From a virus: a stretch of DNA of 64,000 nt. This document shows positions 39,209-48,449 of the stretch, one piece after another. The translations under genes were made by a program, and so were the position numbers. Every line of letters starts with the position of its first letter. Positions within the stretch are counted from its first letter, which is position 1. The notes beneath the pieces are model-generated. The model was not told where the DNA came from and made no database searches. It saw only the letters and a program-made list of their open reading frames with translations. The DNA is taken from positions 1-64,000 of IMG/VR virus record IMGVR_UViG_3300020442_002635. One strand, written 5' to 3'.

Positions 39209-39953
39209 AAACTTTATCTTCTCCTAATGGAACTTCTGATGACAATCCAGGTGTAGCATTATGGTCTGCAAAATAACCACTTAGTCCAATAGGACTCAAT
39301 TCTAAAACTTTTTCTTGATCTAAAACAGCATACATGACATGTTCAATATCAGTAAATTCTCCAGATTTATATTTGCTAATTATTAAGTCAAACATATCTT
39401 TATACTTAATTTTCATGTACTCTATAAGAGTCCCATCAAAAGAGTATAGTCTGGTTCTATACTTAAATTTTGAAACAGGTTCAAATAAACCCGAATCTCC
39501 ATAATATGGAGATGCATTTAGTTTAGGTCCAAAAATTAATTTTCCTTTTGCTGACTCATGAATAAGGTAATTAAAATTATCATTTAGATAATATCTACCG
39601 GAAATTTTATATATTCTATCGTTTTCCTTTAAAAAATCTTGTTGATTCAAAAACAAATATAATAGATATAACTCGCATGGATGTTTGAAAACATTGGGTT
39701 TATGGTTAGCATGTGCAAATTTAATAAAGTCATCGCTATAACAGTCAAGAACTATATCACATGAAGATAAAAGAACTCTTTTTTGTTCTTCTGTTAAAGG
39801 TTTAGCTGCTCCGTCAATAAGAACTATTTTAGAATCATTACATTTTTTTCTTATACTTGATATTGTTTCCAATGTCTGCTCAAATCTTTGATCTGAATTA
39901 AAAAATCCATAATCAACATTAATACCAGATGTAATCAAAAACCAATTTGTCAT
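39201..39953 (-). CDS. putative glycosyltransferase-like protein
   Basis: 250 residues. A Rossmann-like beginning (MTNWFLITSGINVDYGFFNS, QTLETISSIRKKCNDSKIVL) and an acceptor-like region (DRIYKISGRYYLNDNFNYL). It resembles GT-A enzymes that start with a counting loop of the type TxxxIxSIR. No strong DxD; LIDGA and DCYSDDF are candidates. Lower GC than most neighbours. Overlaps the next gene by 8 bases. Confidence 0.55.
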   Translation of the reverse strand: MTNWFLITSGINVDYGFFNSDQRFEQTLETISSIRKKCNDSKIVLIDGAAKPLTEEQKRVLLSSCDIVLDCYSDDFIKFAHANHKPNVFKHPCELYLLYLFLNQQDFLKENDRIYKISGRYYLNDNFNYLIHESAKGKLIFGPKLNASPYYGDSGLFEPVSKFKYRTRLYSFDGTLIEYMKIKYKDMFDLIISKYKSGEFTDIEHVMYAVLDQEKVLELSPIGLSGYFADHNATPGLSSEVPLGEDKVYE

Positions 39954-39998
39954 TTTATTTTTACGTTGTGTACCTGAAGAATTACAAATAAGTGAGTT

Positions 39999-40616
39999 TT
40001 ATTTTCCATGGAAAAATAATAATTGAACTAATCTTGCTGATTGATCATCAGTACCAAACCACTCACCATTAGAGTGCCACATAAATGGATTGAACATTAC
40101 AAGGCGATTATACTTGAATGCGATATTATCAGTCTCAATCCATTTACTACGATCTTTTCCTTCAGTATTAAAGAAGTCTACCATATCATTATGGGATTGT
40201 ATACCATGTTCTTCAGCTTCTGCCATGCCTGGCGCAAACTCCCATCCAGTTCTTTTATGTTTCCAGAACTTTGTACCACCTGTTGGATGGAATGTTGGAG
40301 TGAGATAAATCACTCCCGCCCATACTAATCCTGGATTGGGATCAAAGTGAACATCTTGCGTTCCATGTTGACCTATCTTAGTTCTTCTAAAGTAAGAACA
40401 CTTGTTATATGGCTTTGTTGTGAGTTCCATACCAACAATATCTGAACATACTTTAGTAAGTTCTTCTTTGCCATGCTCATGTTCACTATCACGACCAGGC
40501 CAGTTTCTTACCTTATCTTCTTGATATTCTACACCTAATGCATAGTCACGAACTGAATCTGGATTTTGGTAGAAATTATCAACTACAATTAAATTCTTTC
40601 TGTAAGATTTTTCCAT
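39999..40616 (-). CDS. 2-oxoglutarate/Fe(II) oxygenase-like (DUF6445-type)
   Basis: 205 residues beginning MEKSYRKNLIVVDNFYQNPD, the usual hydroxylase start (I-V-x-D-N-F-Y). Candidate iron ligands are His and Asp in QDVHFDPNPG and His in FMWHSNGEWF. VIYLTPTFHPTGGTKFWKHK provides the beta-core. The family is usually annotated as an uncharacterised 2OG-like protein. Its start lies inside the end of the upstream GT gene (28-base overlap). Confidence 0.76.
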   Translation of the reverse strand: MEKSYRKNLIVVDNFYQNPDSVRDYALGVEYQEDKVRNWPGRDSEHEHGKEELTKVCSDIVGMELTTKPYNKCSYFRRTKIGQHGTQDVHFDPNPGLVWAGVIYLTPTFHPTGGTKFWKHKRTGWEFAPGMAEAEEHGIQSHNDMVDFFNTEGKDRSKWIETDNIAFKYNRLVMFNPFMWHSNGEWFGTDDQSARLVQLLFFHGK

Positions 40617-41227
40617 TTATTCAATGCTTCTCTTGCCATTTGTAATGCTAGTGGTTTATCACCTGTTCCTGTATGTATGAGGTATTCTCTCTGCCATGGT
40701 TCCCATGTAATTCCAGTATACCTGAGACCATACTTGGCCATGTTTTGAGAAATACAATACTCATCGATGTCACCCTCACGAACAAATGTGATGCGTCTAC
40801 CCTGTTCAGGAGTAATCGTCAAAGGTTCCCATACATCATGAGTAGAACGATATGATATAACAAAGTTTGATGCAATACCAACATCACGACCATCACGCAT
40901 AAAGTAATGATTCAGATGAAACTTTGTACTTGCATTATAGTTATCATTGAATCCAATGTGATGTGGAGGTACAATCGTTGCAGCATCAGGAAACTGTGGA
41001 TGAATCAGAACATCTGCATCCACAAGAAGATTTACATCAGCATCTTTCCCTGCCTCCCATACCTGCATCTTTTCATAGTTGATATGAAACTCAGGAAACT
41101 TTCGTTCAGTAATTAGATTAATGTCATAACCATATCTCTGTGCATATGCTTGCACAGTAGGAAAAGTCATTTCAAATAACTCAGGAAAAAAGTTATTGAT
41201 ATTAACAATGTGTAGAATCTTTTTCAT
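40589..41227 (-). CDS. GT-A-type glycosyltransferase (DxD)
   Basis: 212 residues. A clear metal/nucleotide-sugar DxD motif in NLLVDADVLIHPQFP. N-terminal MKKILHIVNINNFFPELFEM leads into a Rossmann-like strand set, and GITWEPWQREYLIHTGTGDK is the acceptor side. Resembles GT8- or phage-type GT-A enzymes. It is located between two oxygenase genes, with tight overlaps on each side. Confidence 0.78.
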   Translation of the reverse strand: MKKILHIVNINNFFPELFEMTFPTVQAYAQRYGYDINLITERKFPEFHINYEKMQVWEAGKDADVNLLVDADVLIHPQFPDAATIVPPHHIGFNDNYNASTKFHLNHYFMRDGRDVGIASNFVISYRSTHDVWEPLTITPEQGRRITFVREGDIDEYCISQNMAKYGLRYTGITWEPWQREYLIHTGTGDKPLALQMAREALNKWKNLTERI

Positions 41228-41820
41228 GAAATATTACCTGCAACAGAGATACGATAGTTATCACTTGTAAAGAATGGATATACTGTATGAAGAAGTTTAC
41301 TTGGGAACATAACGATACGACCTTCCCATCCATTTGTTACTTCTAATCTTTCATTAAGGATATTACCAAGAACACTAGAATAAACAAACTGAAATGCTGA
41401 TGCTGTTTTTAAAGTAGAGTTCTGACTATGAGGTACTTGGTATTCATTTTCAATGTTATATGGAATCTGCATCCAGATAACAAAACTCAGTAAACCATCG
41501 TGGTTATGAATGGGGTTATACTCAGTTTTACTTTGATAATTTACCCATAAACTATCTACTTTGAAGTCATAATCTGGATAGTAATCAAAGTGTTTTCCAT
41601 ATTGACGTGCCATTTCTTCAAGAAATGGATTCATAAACTCTTGTGACTTTTTAAGTTGATACTCTTTTTTTATTTGCCCAGCAAGAGAGTTATTCATTTT
41701 TAAGTATCCAGCATCACTTTTCTCTATTTCTTTAATTTCAGACATCAATCCTTCAAAAATATTACGAGGAAGAGTGCTTATTGTAAGGCCAGGATTTTTT
41801 AAGTGAACGTGATTAAACAT
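41224..41820 (-). CDS. 2-oxoglutarate/Fe(II)-dependent oxygenase
   Basis: 198 residues. Iron motif in YNPIHNHDGLLSFVIWMQIP, distal His in SKLLHTVYPFF, 2OG Arg in DNYRISVAGN. The double-stranded beta-helix pattern is complete. Family: phage-type 2OG oxygenases with an H-x-H or H-x-D first pair (close to TIGR02466). Substrate cannot be read from sequence. Confidence 0.84.
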   Translation of the reverse strand: MFNHVHLKNPGLTISTLPRNIFEGLMSEIKEIEKSDAGYLKMNNSLAGQIKKEYQLKKSQEFMNPFLEEMARQYGKHFDYYPDYDFKVDSLWVNYQSKTEYNPIHNHDGLLSFVIWMQIPYNIENEYQVPHSQNSTLKTASAFQFVYSSVLGNILNERLEVTNGWEGRIVMFPSKLLHTVYPFFTSDNYRISVAGNIS

Positions 41821-42673
41821 TTAATTTAAGATAAGAGTTTTCAGGTAATGACCAAGGATTTTTATTTCTTTCCCAAAGATTAATTACGTCTTCATTTGAC
41901 CAATAGAAAGGTTTATCTCCAGCAACAGACATGTGCATAAGATCTGGTTGAAGAGGCATGAACATCATAAAGTCTGGTTTTTGCCATACTTCAGAGATTG
42001 TATTGCCTTCCCAGATAGCAGGATCACTACCTGTTGTTTGGAGAGTATCAAAAATATCTTTATACTTTTTGAAAACCTCGGCCTTAAGCATGAACGTCTC
42101 TTGAGTATACCATGTTGTGCGATAAAAACCAACTGGTGTTGGTACTACATGACAAGGACGAACATATGCATGAGCAAAACGATTATCTGGATATGGAAAT
42201 AACTGAACAAAACATTGAGGGAAAATCCCAATGTCATGCTCAGGTGTAAAATTATTTAAATATTCCCATGCAGATATCATTCTTGTGATTGCATTATCCT
42301 GATGCAATTGATCATCATCCATGATATAGACATAATCTTCATCAGGTAATGTGTAGATATAGTCATAGGCCAATTTGACACTATACCTAGATTGTACATG
42401 AGGACTTTGCCCTTCAGTATTTCTTTCTCCAATAAATTGAATATTTACTTTCTTGCCAGACTTCTCTGACATCCCATGGATTCCATTCTTTAAATGTTGA
42501 CTAGAACGATCATCAAATATTGTTACATCAACATTCTCAAAGTCTTTGATATTTCTGAATACAGAATTAAGACAGCGCAATGTACACTCTGTCTTATTTA
42601 CAATTCTTTTACTTTGAATAGAACCTCTATCGCAGGTTCTGACTACAATATGTAGATTATTGTTCAGTAACAT
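41813..42673 (-). CDS. GT2-type glycosyltransferase
   Basis: 286 residues from ATG 42673 (MLLNNNLHIVVRTCDR); the longer frame would start at TTG 42685. RTCDRG and TIFDDRSS are the donor-binding strands of a GT2 fold, DYVYIMDDDQLHQDN carries a DDD metal site, and TTWYTQETFMLKAEVF with PDLMHMSVAG follow on the acceptor side. Single domain, no membrane segment. Overlaps the oxygenase gene upstream by 17 bases. Confidence 0.82.
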   Translation of the reverse strand: MLLNNNLHIVVRTCDRGSIQSKRIVNKTECTLRCLNSVFRNIKDFENVDVTIFDDRSSQHLKNGIHGMSEKSGKKVNIQFIGERNTEGQSPHVQSRYSVKLAYDYIYTLPDEDYVYIMDDDQLHQDNAITRMISAWEYLNNFTPEHDIGIFPQCFVQLFPYPDNRFAHAYVRPCHVVPTPVGFYRTTWYTQETFMLKAEVFKKYKDIFDTLQTTGSDPAIWEGNTISEVWQKPDFMMFMPLQPDLMHMSVAGDKPFYWSNEDVINLWERNKNPWSLPENSYLKLNV

Positions 42674-43199
42674 ATCGTTTATCAATATTCATAGAGACTG
42701 CAATTCTTCGTGCATCAGTCTTAGGGACTTCATGATGCAACCATGCTGGGAAAACAACCAACATACCAGTTTCAGGTTGAACTTTTACTTCATCCTCAAA
42801 AATAATTGGAGCACATCCAGGTTCAACATCAACATAATAGACAGCAGCAAAGTCACTTGGATAGTGTGAGTGTCTAATTGTATGATCACCCTTCTCATAC
42901 ATCATAGCCCAAAAGTTGAAGCAGATAAAATCAACTTCACAATTAAAAAAATCTTTTGATGCAAACTTACAGAAGTTCAGGACCACATCAATGATTGGTT
43001 TGAACTTTGGATTATCATTATGTGTTCCATAATTTGAGTGCCATGCCTTAACATTACTCTCATTAGATTCTGGATTATTATTACGATGCTCAAAGATAAC
43101 CTGCTTGAGATATGCATTCATCTCATCCTTATTGCTAAGGATAGTTGTGAATATGGGTAGTGTCTTTTTAATCGTTTTGATTTCTACAGTGTTTATCAT
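42657..43199 (-). CDS. 2-oxoglutarate/Fe(II)-dependent oxygenase (TIGR02466-type)
   Basis: 180 residues. Iron site in HTIRHSHYPSDFAAVYYVDV, distal His in FPAWLHHEVP, 2OG Arg in DARRIAVSMNI. The compact single domain matches phage-borne 2OG oxygenases of the TIGR02466 type. Immediately followed by a GT2 enzyme in an overlapping frame. Confidence 0.87.
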   Translation of the reverse strand: MINTVEIKTIKKTLPIFTTILSNKDEMNAYLKQVIFEHRNNNPESNESNVKAWHSNYGTHNDNPKFKPIIDVVLNFCKFASKDFFNCEVDFICFNFWAMMYEKGDHTIRHSHYPSDFAAVYYVDVEPGCAPIIFEDEVKVQPETGMLVVFPAWLHHEVPKTDARRIAVSMNIDKRYVTEQ

Positions 43200-43852
43200 A
43201 ACCAGGTTTTATGAATAGTTGAAAGTCCATGATTCTTATCATATGCATAGATACCATCTTGGACAATAGGAAAGATATCTGCACGAAGAATAACATCAAG
43301 TGTTGTTGTGATTCCTTGTTGTAAAACATAAGAAATCATATTCTTTGCAATATGTGGATCAATAGCATATGCATGAGCACGACAGATGAAACGATAGAGA
43401 CCATTATGATCTGTTCCATGTGGAGGAATTGAAATTACCTCTGCACCACGTTTCTGCTCTGATGATCCCAGATATACAATATTATTCAAATACTTATGGA
43501 ACATATAAGGCCTTTCCATCACTGCATCGTGCTCAAGAATTACGATAGGTTTATCAATACTCAAACAATGACACCATAGTGCAAAGTGACTATAGAAAGT
43601 TGCAATCTGAGTTGGAGTAATCCATGATGTATGAACACGCAAGAAATTAATAAATGCCTGATCTTTTAATCCTTCAGGCACCTTGATTTCTCCTGACCTA
43701 CCATTAAATGCCTCAAACAGTTTGTATGGTTGTCCTACATTTTCACAAGACTGTATGCATTGCTGAGTAAGTTTCTCAGATATTTCATCTCCTGGAAGTG
43801 TAATAATATATGCACTCTCTACATTTGTGTCATATGATGCCAAATAATTCAT
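43196..43852 (-). CDS. GT25-type (LPS-like) glycosyltransferase
   Basis: 218 residues. SAYIITLPGDEISEKLTQQC at the start, ATFYSHFALWCHCLSIDKPI, VILEHDAVMERPY (the metal-binding EHDAV), and CRAHAYAIDPHIAKNM near the end: the standard GT25 order. GT25 enzymes make LPS or lipo-oligosaccharide sugars in bacteria and the collagen galactosyl-hydroxylysine link in animals (COLGALT). That second precedent matters because lysyl/prolyl-hydroxylase-like genes lie around it. Confidence 0.87.
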   Translation of the reverse strand: MNYLASYDTNVESAYIITLPGDEISEKLTQQCIQSCENVGQPYKLFEAFNGRSGEIKVPEGLKDQAFINFLRVHTSWITPTQIATFYSHFALWCHCLSIDKPIVILEHDAVMERPYMFHKYLNNIVYLGSSEQKRGAEVISIPPHGTDHNGLYRFICRAHAYAIDPHIAKNMISYVLQQGITTTLDVILRADIFPIVQDGIYAYDKNHGLSTIHKTWL

Positions 43853-44682
43853 ACAAATTCAGGATAAAAAGTCTTGTAGTATTCTATATTATTTTGAATC
43901 ACCAGTTGTGATTGCTCTGGTGTCATTACCTTTGGCCAACGTGGTTCTAACTTATGAAGTTTAGTTCCAGTCTTGTGTGTGACCATTGAACGATACACAG
44001 TATCATGTTCATAATAATCGGAAGGTGGGATATTGTCAAAATCGTGTTCAAAGTATTCCTCACCAAGGAACTGATAGAGACTTTGGAATGTTCCTCTTGG
44101 ATTTTCGTTGAAGTCTTCGTGTCTTAGGATAAAGAAATTATCTGGATGCTTCTGTGCTACTTCCATGACATGTGGAAGCATATTTAATGGACGACCAAGA
44201 TTGGCCATACCATCAGTACAATACAACTCCATTCTTTTTTCAAATGGTTCGTGTTGGAAATGATGAGTTTCATCACCAACAATAATATTCGGATACTTAT
44301 TAAGAAGAGATTCAAATGAACAAATAATATCTCTTAGATCTCTAATAATATAAATGTATTTTGAATTTGGATTGAGTGCAAGAGTATGATTCAAATATTC
44401 AGACCATACCCTTGACTTTGATACAACAACTGGTTTATCTGTCATACTCTCAAACCATCCACGAAATCCTTGTCGCAGAAAGTTTAGATATGCATCATTG
44501 AGTACATCTTTATCAAGTGCAATAAATTCACTAACCTGACTTGAAATATTCCTACAGGATTCTACAAAATAAGGAAGTGGACATGTGCCAGTCGTAAAAA
44601 ATCTTGGATTCTCATTCAGGATATTCATGATCACTGATGAGCAAGTTCTAGGAAGGCCTAGACAATAATGAAGTTGTTGCAT
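43849..44682 (-). CDS. PAPS-dependent sulfotransferase
   Basis: 277 residues. 5'-phosphosulfate-binding loop GLPRTCSSVIMNIL (about residues 9-22) and 3'-phosphate-binding motif YIYIIRDLRDIICSFESLL (about 109-127), with LRHEDFNENP and KTGTKLHKLEPRW later. Transfers sulfate from PAPS to a hydroxyl of a glycan or tyrosine. First gene of the operon read from the 44700 late promoter. A sulfotransferase inside a fibre and glycosyltransferase cluster suggests sulfated glycans on virion or cell surface. Confidence 0.9.
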   Translation of the reverse strand: MQQLHYCLGLPRTCSSVIMNILNENPRFFTTGTCPLPYFVESCRNISSQVSEFIALDKDVLNDAYLNFLRQGFRGWFESMTDKPVVVSKSRVWSEYLNHTLALNPNSKYIYIIRDLRDIICSFESLLNKYPNIIVGDETHHFQHEPFEKRMELYCTDGMANLGRPLNMLPHVMEVAQKHPDNFFILRHEDFNENPRGTFQSLYQFLGEEYFEHDFDNIPPSDYYEHDTVYRSMVTHKTGTKLHKLEPRWPKVMTPEQSQLVIQNNIEYYKTFYPEFV

Positions 44683-44699
44683 AATTTAGAAATTTTGAG

Positions 44700-44706
44700 T
44701 ATTTAT
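44700..44706 (-). promoter_or_regulatory. late promoter of modification operon A
   Basis: Minus strand CTGATAAATACTCAAAATTT then CTAAATT and the ATG at 44682. The stretch from ATAAATA to ATG is almost identical to the leader at 50872-50898. Confidence 0.8.
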
Positions 44707-44733
44707 CAGTTTAGTTAACCATACTAAGATTTA

Positions 44734-45873
44734 TCAAGGTTCCTTTAGGAAGGCAATAGCACTACTATTGGCATATCCATGTGCTTGCTTCCATTGTGTT
44801 CCTGGAAGTTGAACTGGCGATGAACGTAGTACTCGGCCATTAAGACCTAACTGACCAGACTGATTAACACCCCATACCCAGAATGTGTCATCAGTTTTAA
44901 GTCCTTGTATATATCCGTTACCTGCTCCTATAAAACTCCATGTTCCTGGAACTTGAACTGGTGATGAACGATTCGCTTTATCACTTTGAGCCAGCTGTCC
45001 ATATCCATCATAACCCCACATCCATAATGTTCCATCAGTCTTGGTTGCAGCACCAGCAGCCCAACCACCTTCAACTATATCCCAATATGTTCCTGGAATT
45101 TGAACCGGTGATGAATATTGTACTCTATCATTTTGAGCATAGTTTCCATATCCATTATTTCCCCACCCCCATAATGTTCCATCAGTTTTAGATGCCATCA
45201 TAAAAGGTCCACCAGCATGTATTTTATTCCATTGAGTTCCTGAAATTTGTTTTGGTGATGAATATGTTACTCGATTATTTTGACCTAATCTACCGTCACC
45301 ATTTTCTCCCATTACCCACAGTGTTCCATCAGTTTTAGATGCCATTAGATCACCATTGCCCCCTCTAACCAGATCCCACTGTGTTCCTGGAACTTGAGTT
45401 GGTGAAGAACGATCTACTGTATCACTATGACCAGCTCGTCCATTACCATTATGTCCCCATGTCCATAGTGTTCCATCAGTCTTGGTTGCAACTTGAGTTC
45501 CACTATTTTCTGATGCAATATATTTCCATGTCGTTCCTGGAATTTGAATTGGTGATGAACGTGATACTACATCATTCTGACCTAATTGACCATTGGTGCC
45601 GGCACCCCATATCCAAAGTGTTCCATCAGTTTTGGTTGCCATCAAATTACCATAAACATCACTGGTAATCCTCGACCATGTTGTTCCTGGAATTTGTGTT
45701 GGTGATGAACGTTGTACTGTATCATTCTGTCCAAGTCTTGCACCTGCATTATCTCCTGAGACATATAATAAAAATGGTCCAGGTATCGCTGATGGATCAG
45801 AATAACTATTTTTCCCATCTTTAGTTAGATCATAGAGGCCATCCAGGTCCCAGGTGTTCTTTCTTATACTCAT
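44734..45873 (-). CDS. seven-bladed RCC1-type propeller fibre (anchor type C), inside the modification cluster
   Basis: 379 residues. Short anchor type C (MSIRKNTWDLDGLYDLTKDG) and directly seven blades (LLYVSGDNAGARLGQN to NSSAIAFLKEP). Flanked by sulfotransferase and PLOD-like oxygenase genes; its ATG overlaps the stop of the PLOD-like gene (4 bases), so adhesin and modifying enzyme are translationally coupled. It is the last gene of operon B (promoter at 50892). Confidence 0.85.
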   Translation of the reverse strand: MSIRKNTWDLDGLYDLTKDGKNSYSDPSAIPGPFLLYVSGDNAGARLGQNDTVQRSSPTQIPGTTWSRITSDVYGNLMATKTDGTLWIWGAGTNGQLGQNDVVSRSSPIQIPGTTWKYIASENSGTQVATKTDGTLWTWGHNGNGRAGHSDTVDRSSPTQVPGTQWDLVRGGNGDLMASKTDGTLWVMGENGDGRLGQNNRVTYSSPKQISGTQWNKIHAGGPFMMASKTDGTLWGWGNNGYGNYAQNDRVQYSSPVQIPGTYWDIVEGGWAAGAATKTDGTLWMWGYDGYGQLAQSDKANRSSPVQVPGTWSFIGAGNGYIQGLKTDDTFWVWGVNQSGQLGLNGRVLRSSPVQLPGTQWKQAHGYANSSAIAFLKEP

Positions 45874-46472
45874 TGTACCTCAGAGTAATTGATTCCGCTA
45901 TCTGACTTATTTAGTTTAGTCCAACTCACAAAAGAATATTTAGTTCCACTTTGGAGTTCTGAACTATAATGAACATGAGTAATTGCTGATGGAGCAAGAA
46001 TCATTGTACCAATAGGAGTATCTTTATTGGTAAACTGTTGACGAGGATAGATCAGTTCCCCTCCACTATAACCATGATTGAGTTTAATTGTACCAGTATA
46101 CAAACTATCATCAGCATGTGGACGCAGGCCTCTCTGACCTTCCATTGTATACTTAATGATAAAAGGTACTTTCCAACCAACAAACCATTGATCACTTGGT
46201 AAACCAATTTTTTGTTCCAAGAAAGGAGAGATGACACGTTTCCAGTGCTGACAATAGTTTAAGTAGAACAAATCACTAATTCTACTGATACGTATCTCTT
46301 GACCATACACAGGGTCTCCTGGTTGGCTCTGAAACCCACCTTCAATGTTCTCTGCAATATTGATCAGTGCTTCACAGAATTCTGGTTTCCAGAACTCAAC
46401 AGCATACATATCATTTCCAAGATCCCATGTCTTGGGATTTTCTACTACAGCATCTAAGTAAGTATTATTCAT
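45870..46472 (-). CDS. lysyl-hydroxylase (PLOD)-like 2OG/Fe(II) oxygenase
   Basis: 200 residues. EFWKPEFCEALINIAEN and ISDLFYLN lead into FIIKYTMEGQRGLRPHADDS (iron-binding H-x-D), GTIKLNHGYSGGELIYPRQ, APSAITHVHYSSELQSGTKY (distal His and 2OG site). Order and spacing resemble the C-terminal catalytic domain of procollagen-lysine dioxygenases (…LRPHHD… GG… THYHEGLPTTKGTRY…). The 2OG position here has Lys (GTKYSF) where most have Arg; this may be normal for the subgroup. Coupled to a DxD glycosyltransferase upstream and to the propeller gene downstream. Confidence 0.82.
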   Translation of the reverse strand: MNNTYLDAVVENPKTWDLGNDMYAVEFWKPEFCEALINIAENIEGGFQSQPGDPVYGQEIRISRISDLFYLNYCQHWKRVISPFLEQKIGLPSDQWFVGWKVPFIIKYTMEGQRGLRPHADDSLYTGTIKLNHGYSGGELIYPRQQFTNKDTPIGTMILAPSAITHVHYSSELQSGTKYSFVSWTKLNKSDSGINYSEVQ

Positions 46473-47134
46473 TTCAGTAACTCATCACACTTGTCATAGA
46501 AAAGACTGTTGTATATATTCAATCGAGTCTCAAATAGATGATAGAACATATTCACACCAAGATGATTTGAGTATGTTGTTCCAATACCATACTCACCACG
46601 TCCTTGACCAAGATCCCATACTGCATTTCTTGGACGACGTTGGAAATGAGTTGGCATATAGAATTCTACTTCTTTACCACGTTTCTCTGCTTCTAATGTA
46701 TAGAAACCACAGGTATCAGCATTACGATGATCTGGCATGAATGTTAACCTGTTGAATTCCTCAAACATTTGACGACTCAGACAAAATGTTGATGGAGCAG
46801 CATACATGTGCTCTGGATTTTCTAGGTGAGCTCCAATTTGTGCATTACCCACTAGTTTACCATTCTCTACTTGATCAAATGTATACTCAAGCGCATATTG
46901 ATTCAATGGAATGCAATCAACGTCAAGGAGCATGACAGTATCATATCCTTTATTGAATAGTTCATTGAATCCATACTCAACTCCTTGAGGATGAATAACT
47001 TCCTCTCCATGTGTTTGTGAACACAAAGGAAGAAAGTCTGCTGTCTTATTAAACTTTTTGATTACTTCACTTTGAAGACGTACAATCTCTTCATCAATAG
47101 AAAGATTATAGAATGTAAATATTGCTCTCTTCAT
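46469..47134 (-). CDS. GT-A-type glycosyltransferase (DxD)
   Basis: 221 residues. MKRAIFTFYNLSIDEEIVRL, DTVMLLDVDCIPLNQYAL (DxD), LVGNAQIGAHLENPEHMYAA, and DTCGFYTLEAEKRGKEV. It is a paralogue of 47748-48449 (shared FIDIDCLP/LLDVDCIP, VGNAQ, YAAP and a final MFYHLF/WHYFRI). Overlaps the PLOD-like oxygenase by 4 bases, a pairing like the fused hydroxylase-glucosyltransferase of animals and mimivirus. Confidence 0.82.
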   Translation of the reverse strand: MKRAIFTFYNLSIDEEIVRLQSEVIKKFNKTADFLPLCSQTHGEEVIHPQGVEYGFNELFNKGYDTVMLLDVDCIPLNQYALEYTFDQVENGKLVGNAQIGAHLENPEHMYAAPSTFCLSRQMFEEFNRLTFMPDHRNADTCGFYTLEAEKRGKEVEFYMPTHFQRRPRNAVWDLGQGRGEYGIGTTYSNHLGVNMFYHLFETRLNIYNSLFYDKCDELLK

Positions 47135-47745
47135 GATGCTCCATTCACCCTTGCGTACATATTTGCTGCGACAACATATCTAGGTTCTTCAGAATCTGGT
47201 AGAACACTCTTATGAGATAACCATCCAGGGAAAATAATCCAACTGTATTCATACCCTGCAATTGATTGAAACTGACTGCCAAGTGCAGGGGCTGTTCGTG
47301 GATCATGAAATTCTGTTCCACCTACTGCAGGATCACCAGGAACTTTAATGTAATAAACTCCAGAAAGAAATGCGGGATTATGATGATGCCATGGGTTTTG
47401 TTGTCCTTGCTCCATAGATTTCCATGACTTATATACCCATGCACTACATCCTGTAAATTCGATATTCTGTTGTTGCGAACAGAACTGTGGTGTTGCTTCA
47501 AGATAGTTTTCACATGCTCTCACAAAAGTTCTCTTCAACTTCTGCCATACTGCAGGAGCATCATTCTGAAAAATAACCAATGATGTCTGATACTTTGGCG
47601 TCAACTCATTATCAGTATAAACACCATTTTCAATCAACATATCAGTGCTATCCATCATATCCTGATGATCTTGGGGATTGATGAAGTCACTGCAATCTGT
47701 TCTTACAGCATTTGTTGGAAATAGATTATAAGTTTCTACTTTCAT
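47131..47745 (-). CDS. 2-oxoglutarate/Fe(II)-dependent oxygenase (TIGR02466-type)
   Basis: 204 residues. Iron ligands in NPWHHHNPAFLSGVYYIKVP, beta-core GGTEFHDPR, distal His in FPGWLSHKSVLPD and 2OG Arg in EPRYVVAANM. The length and the HHHN-x-AFLSGVYY pattern match phage/bacterial TIGR02466 oxygenases. Between two paralogous GT genes, with a 4-base overlap to the downstream one. Confidence 0.87.
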   Translation of the reverse strand: MKVETYNLFPTNAVRTDCSDFINPQDHQDMMDSTDMLIENGVYTDNELTPKYQTSLVIFQNDAPAVWQKLKRTFVRACENYLEATPQFCSQQQNIEFTGCSAWVYKSWKSMEQGQQNPWHHHNPAFLSGVYYIKVPGDPAVGGTEFHDPRTAPALGSQFQSIAGYEYSWIIFPGWLSHKSVLPDSEEPRYVVAANMYARVNGAS

Positions 47746-47747
47746 GT

Positions 47748-48449
47748 TTAATAAAATTTAGATGAATAGTTTGGTTTAATCTCTCTACCTGAAATTATAT
47801 CATTGACTCTCCTGTTCCACAACTCAGGTAGTTCTTCTTTATCAATAAAATCACTAATCCTAAAATAGTGCCATGATCCAGGATATAGTGTTCCTTTACC
47901 CATATAACCATAGTGTGCAAGTGTTGAACGATGGCTATCAAATCCAGTGGGATAAATTAAACGATAGTCCATACCAATTTGATTTGCACGATTTGTAATC
48001 TCCTGTGCAGTATCAATCAACAACTCACCACCATTCTCAAGTGGAATATGATATGCCTTGAAACTAGGTTTTCCTAATTTCTCCCATCCTTTCTTTGAGA
48101 CAAGAATTAGTCCAGGTGCTGCATACAAATAGTTTTTGTGTGGCATGTGCCCAATATTCTGAGCATTACCTACGAAAGAATCATTTGCCTTAGCCCATGA
48201 ATATGCAGAATATAATACATCTTCACTAGTAGGAAGACAATCAATGTCAATAAAACATACAACATCATCATCTTCCTGCTCCATCATCTTGGTTTCAAAT
48301 TCACCATGAGCAAAGAATGCCTCATCAAAAGTATCAAATGCAGGGTATTCGTGATAGTGAACTTCAAGTCCTACTCTTTCAGAACATTTTTTATGATCTT
48401 CAACTATTTGTTTGGGAAGATTGTGAGTATAGAAACTATGAAATCTCAC
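47748..48449 (-). CDS. GT-A-type glycosyltransferase (DxD), paralogue of 46469-47134
   Basis: 233 residues from GTG 48449, inside the end of the TPR-glycosyltransferase gene. CFIDIDCLPTSEDVLYSAYS carries DxD; FVGNAQNIGHMPHKNYLYAA and HIPLENGGELLIDTAQEI follow. The last segment is a basic YSSKFY. The paralogue pair surrounding an oxygenase suggests duplication of a GT-oxygenase unit. Confidence 0.8.
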   Translation of the reverse strand: MRFHSFYTHNLPKQIVEDHKKCSERVGLEVHYHEYPAFDTFDEAFFAHGEFETKMMEQEDDDVVCFIDIDCLPTSEDVLYSAYSWAKANDSFVGNAQNIGHMPHKNYLYAAPGLILVSKKGWEKLGKPSFKAYHIPLENGGELLIDTAQEITNRANQIGMDYRLIYPTGFDSHRSTLAHYGYMGKGTLYPGSWHYFRISDFIDKEELPELWNRRVNDIISGREIKPNYSSKFY

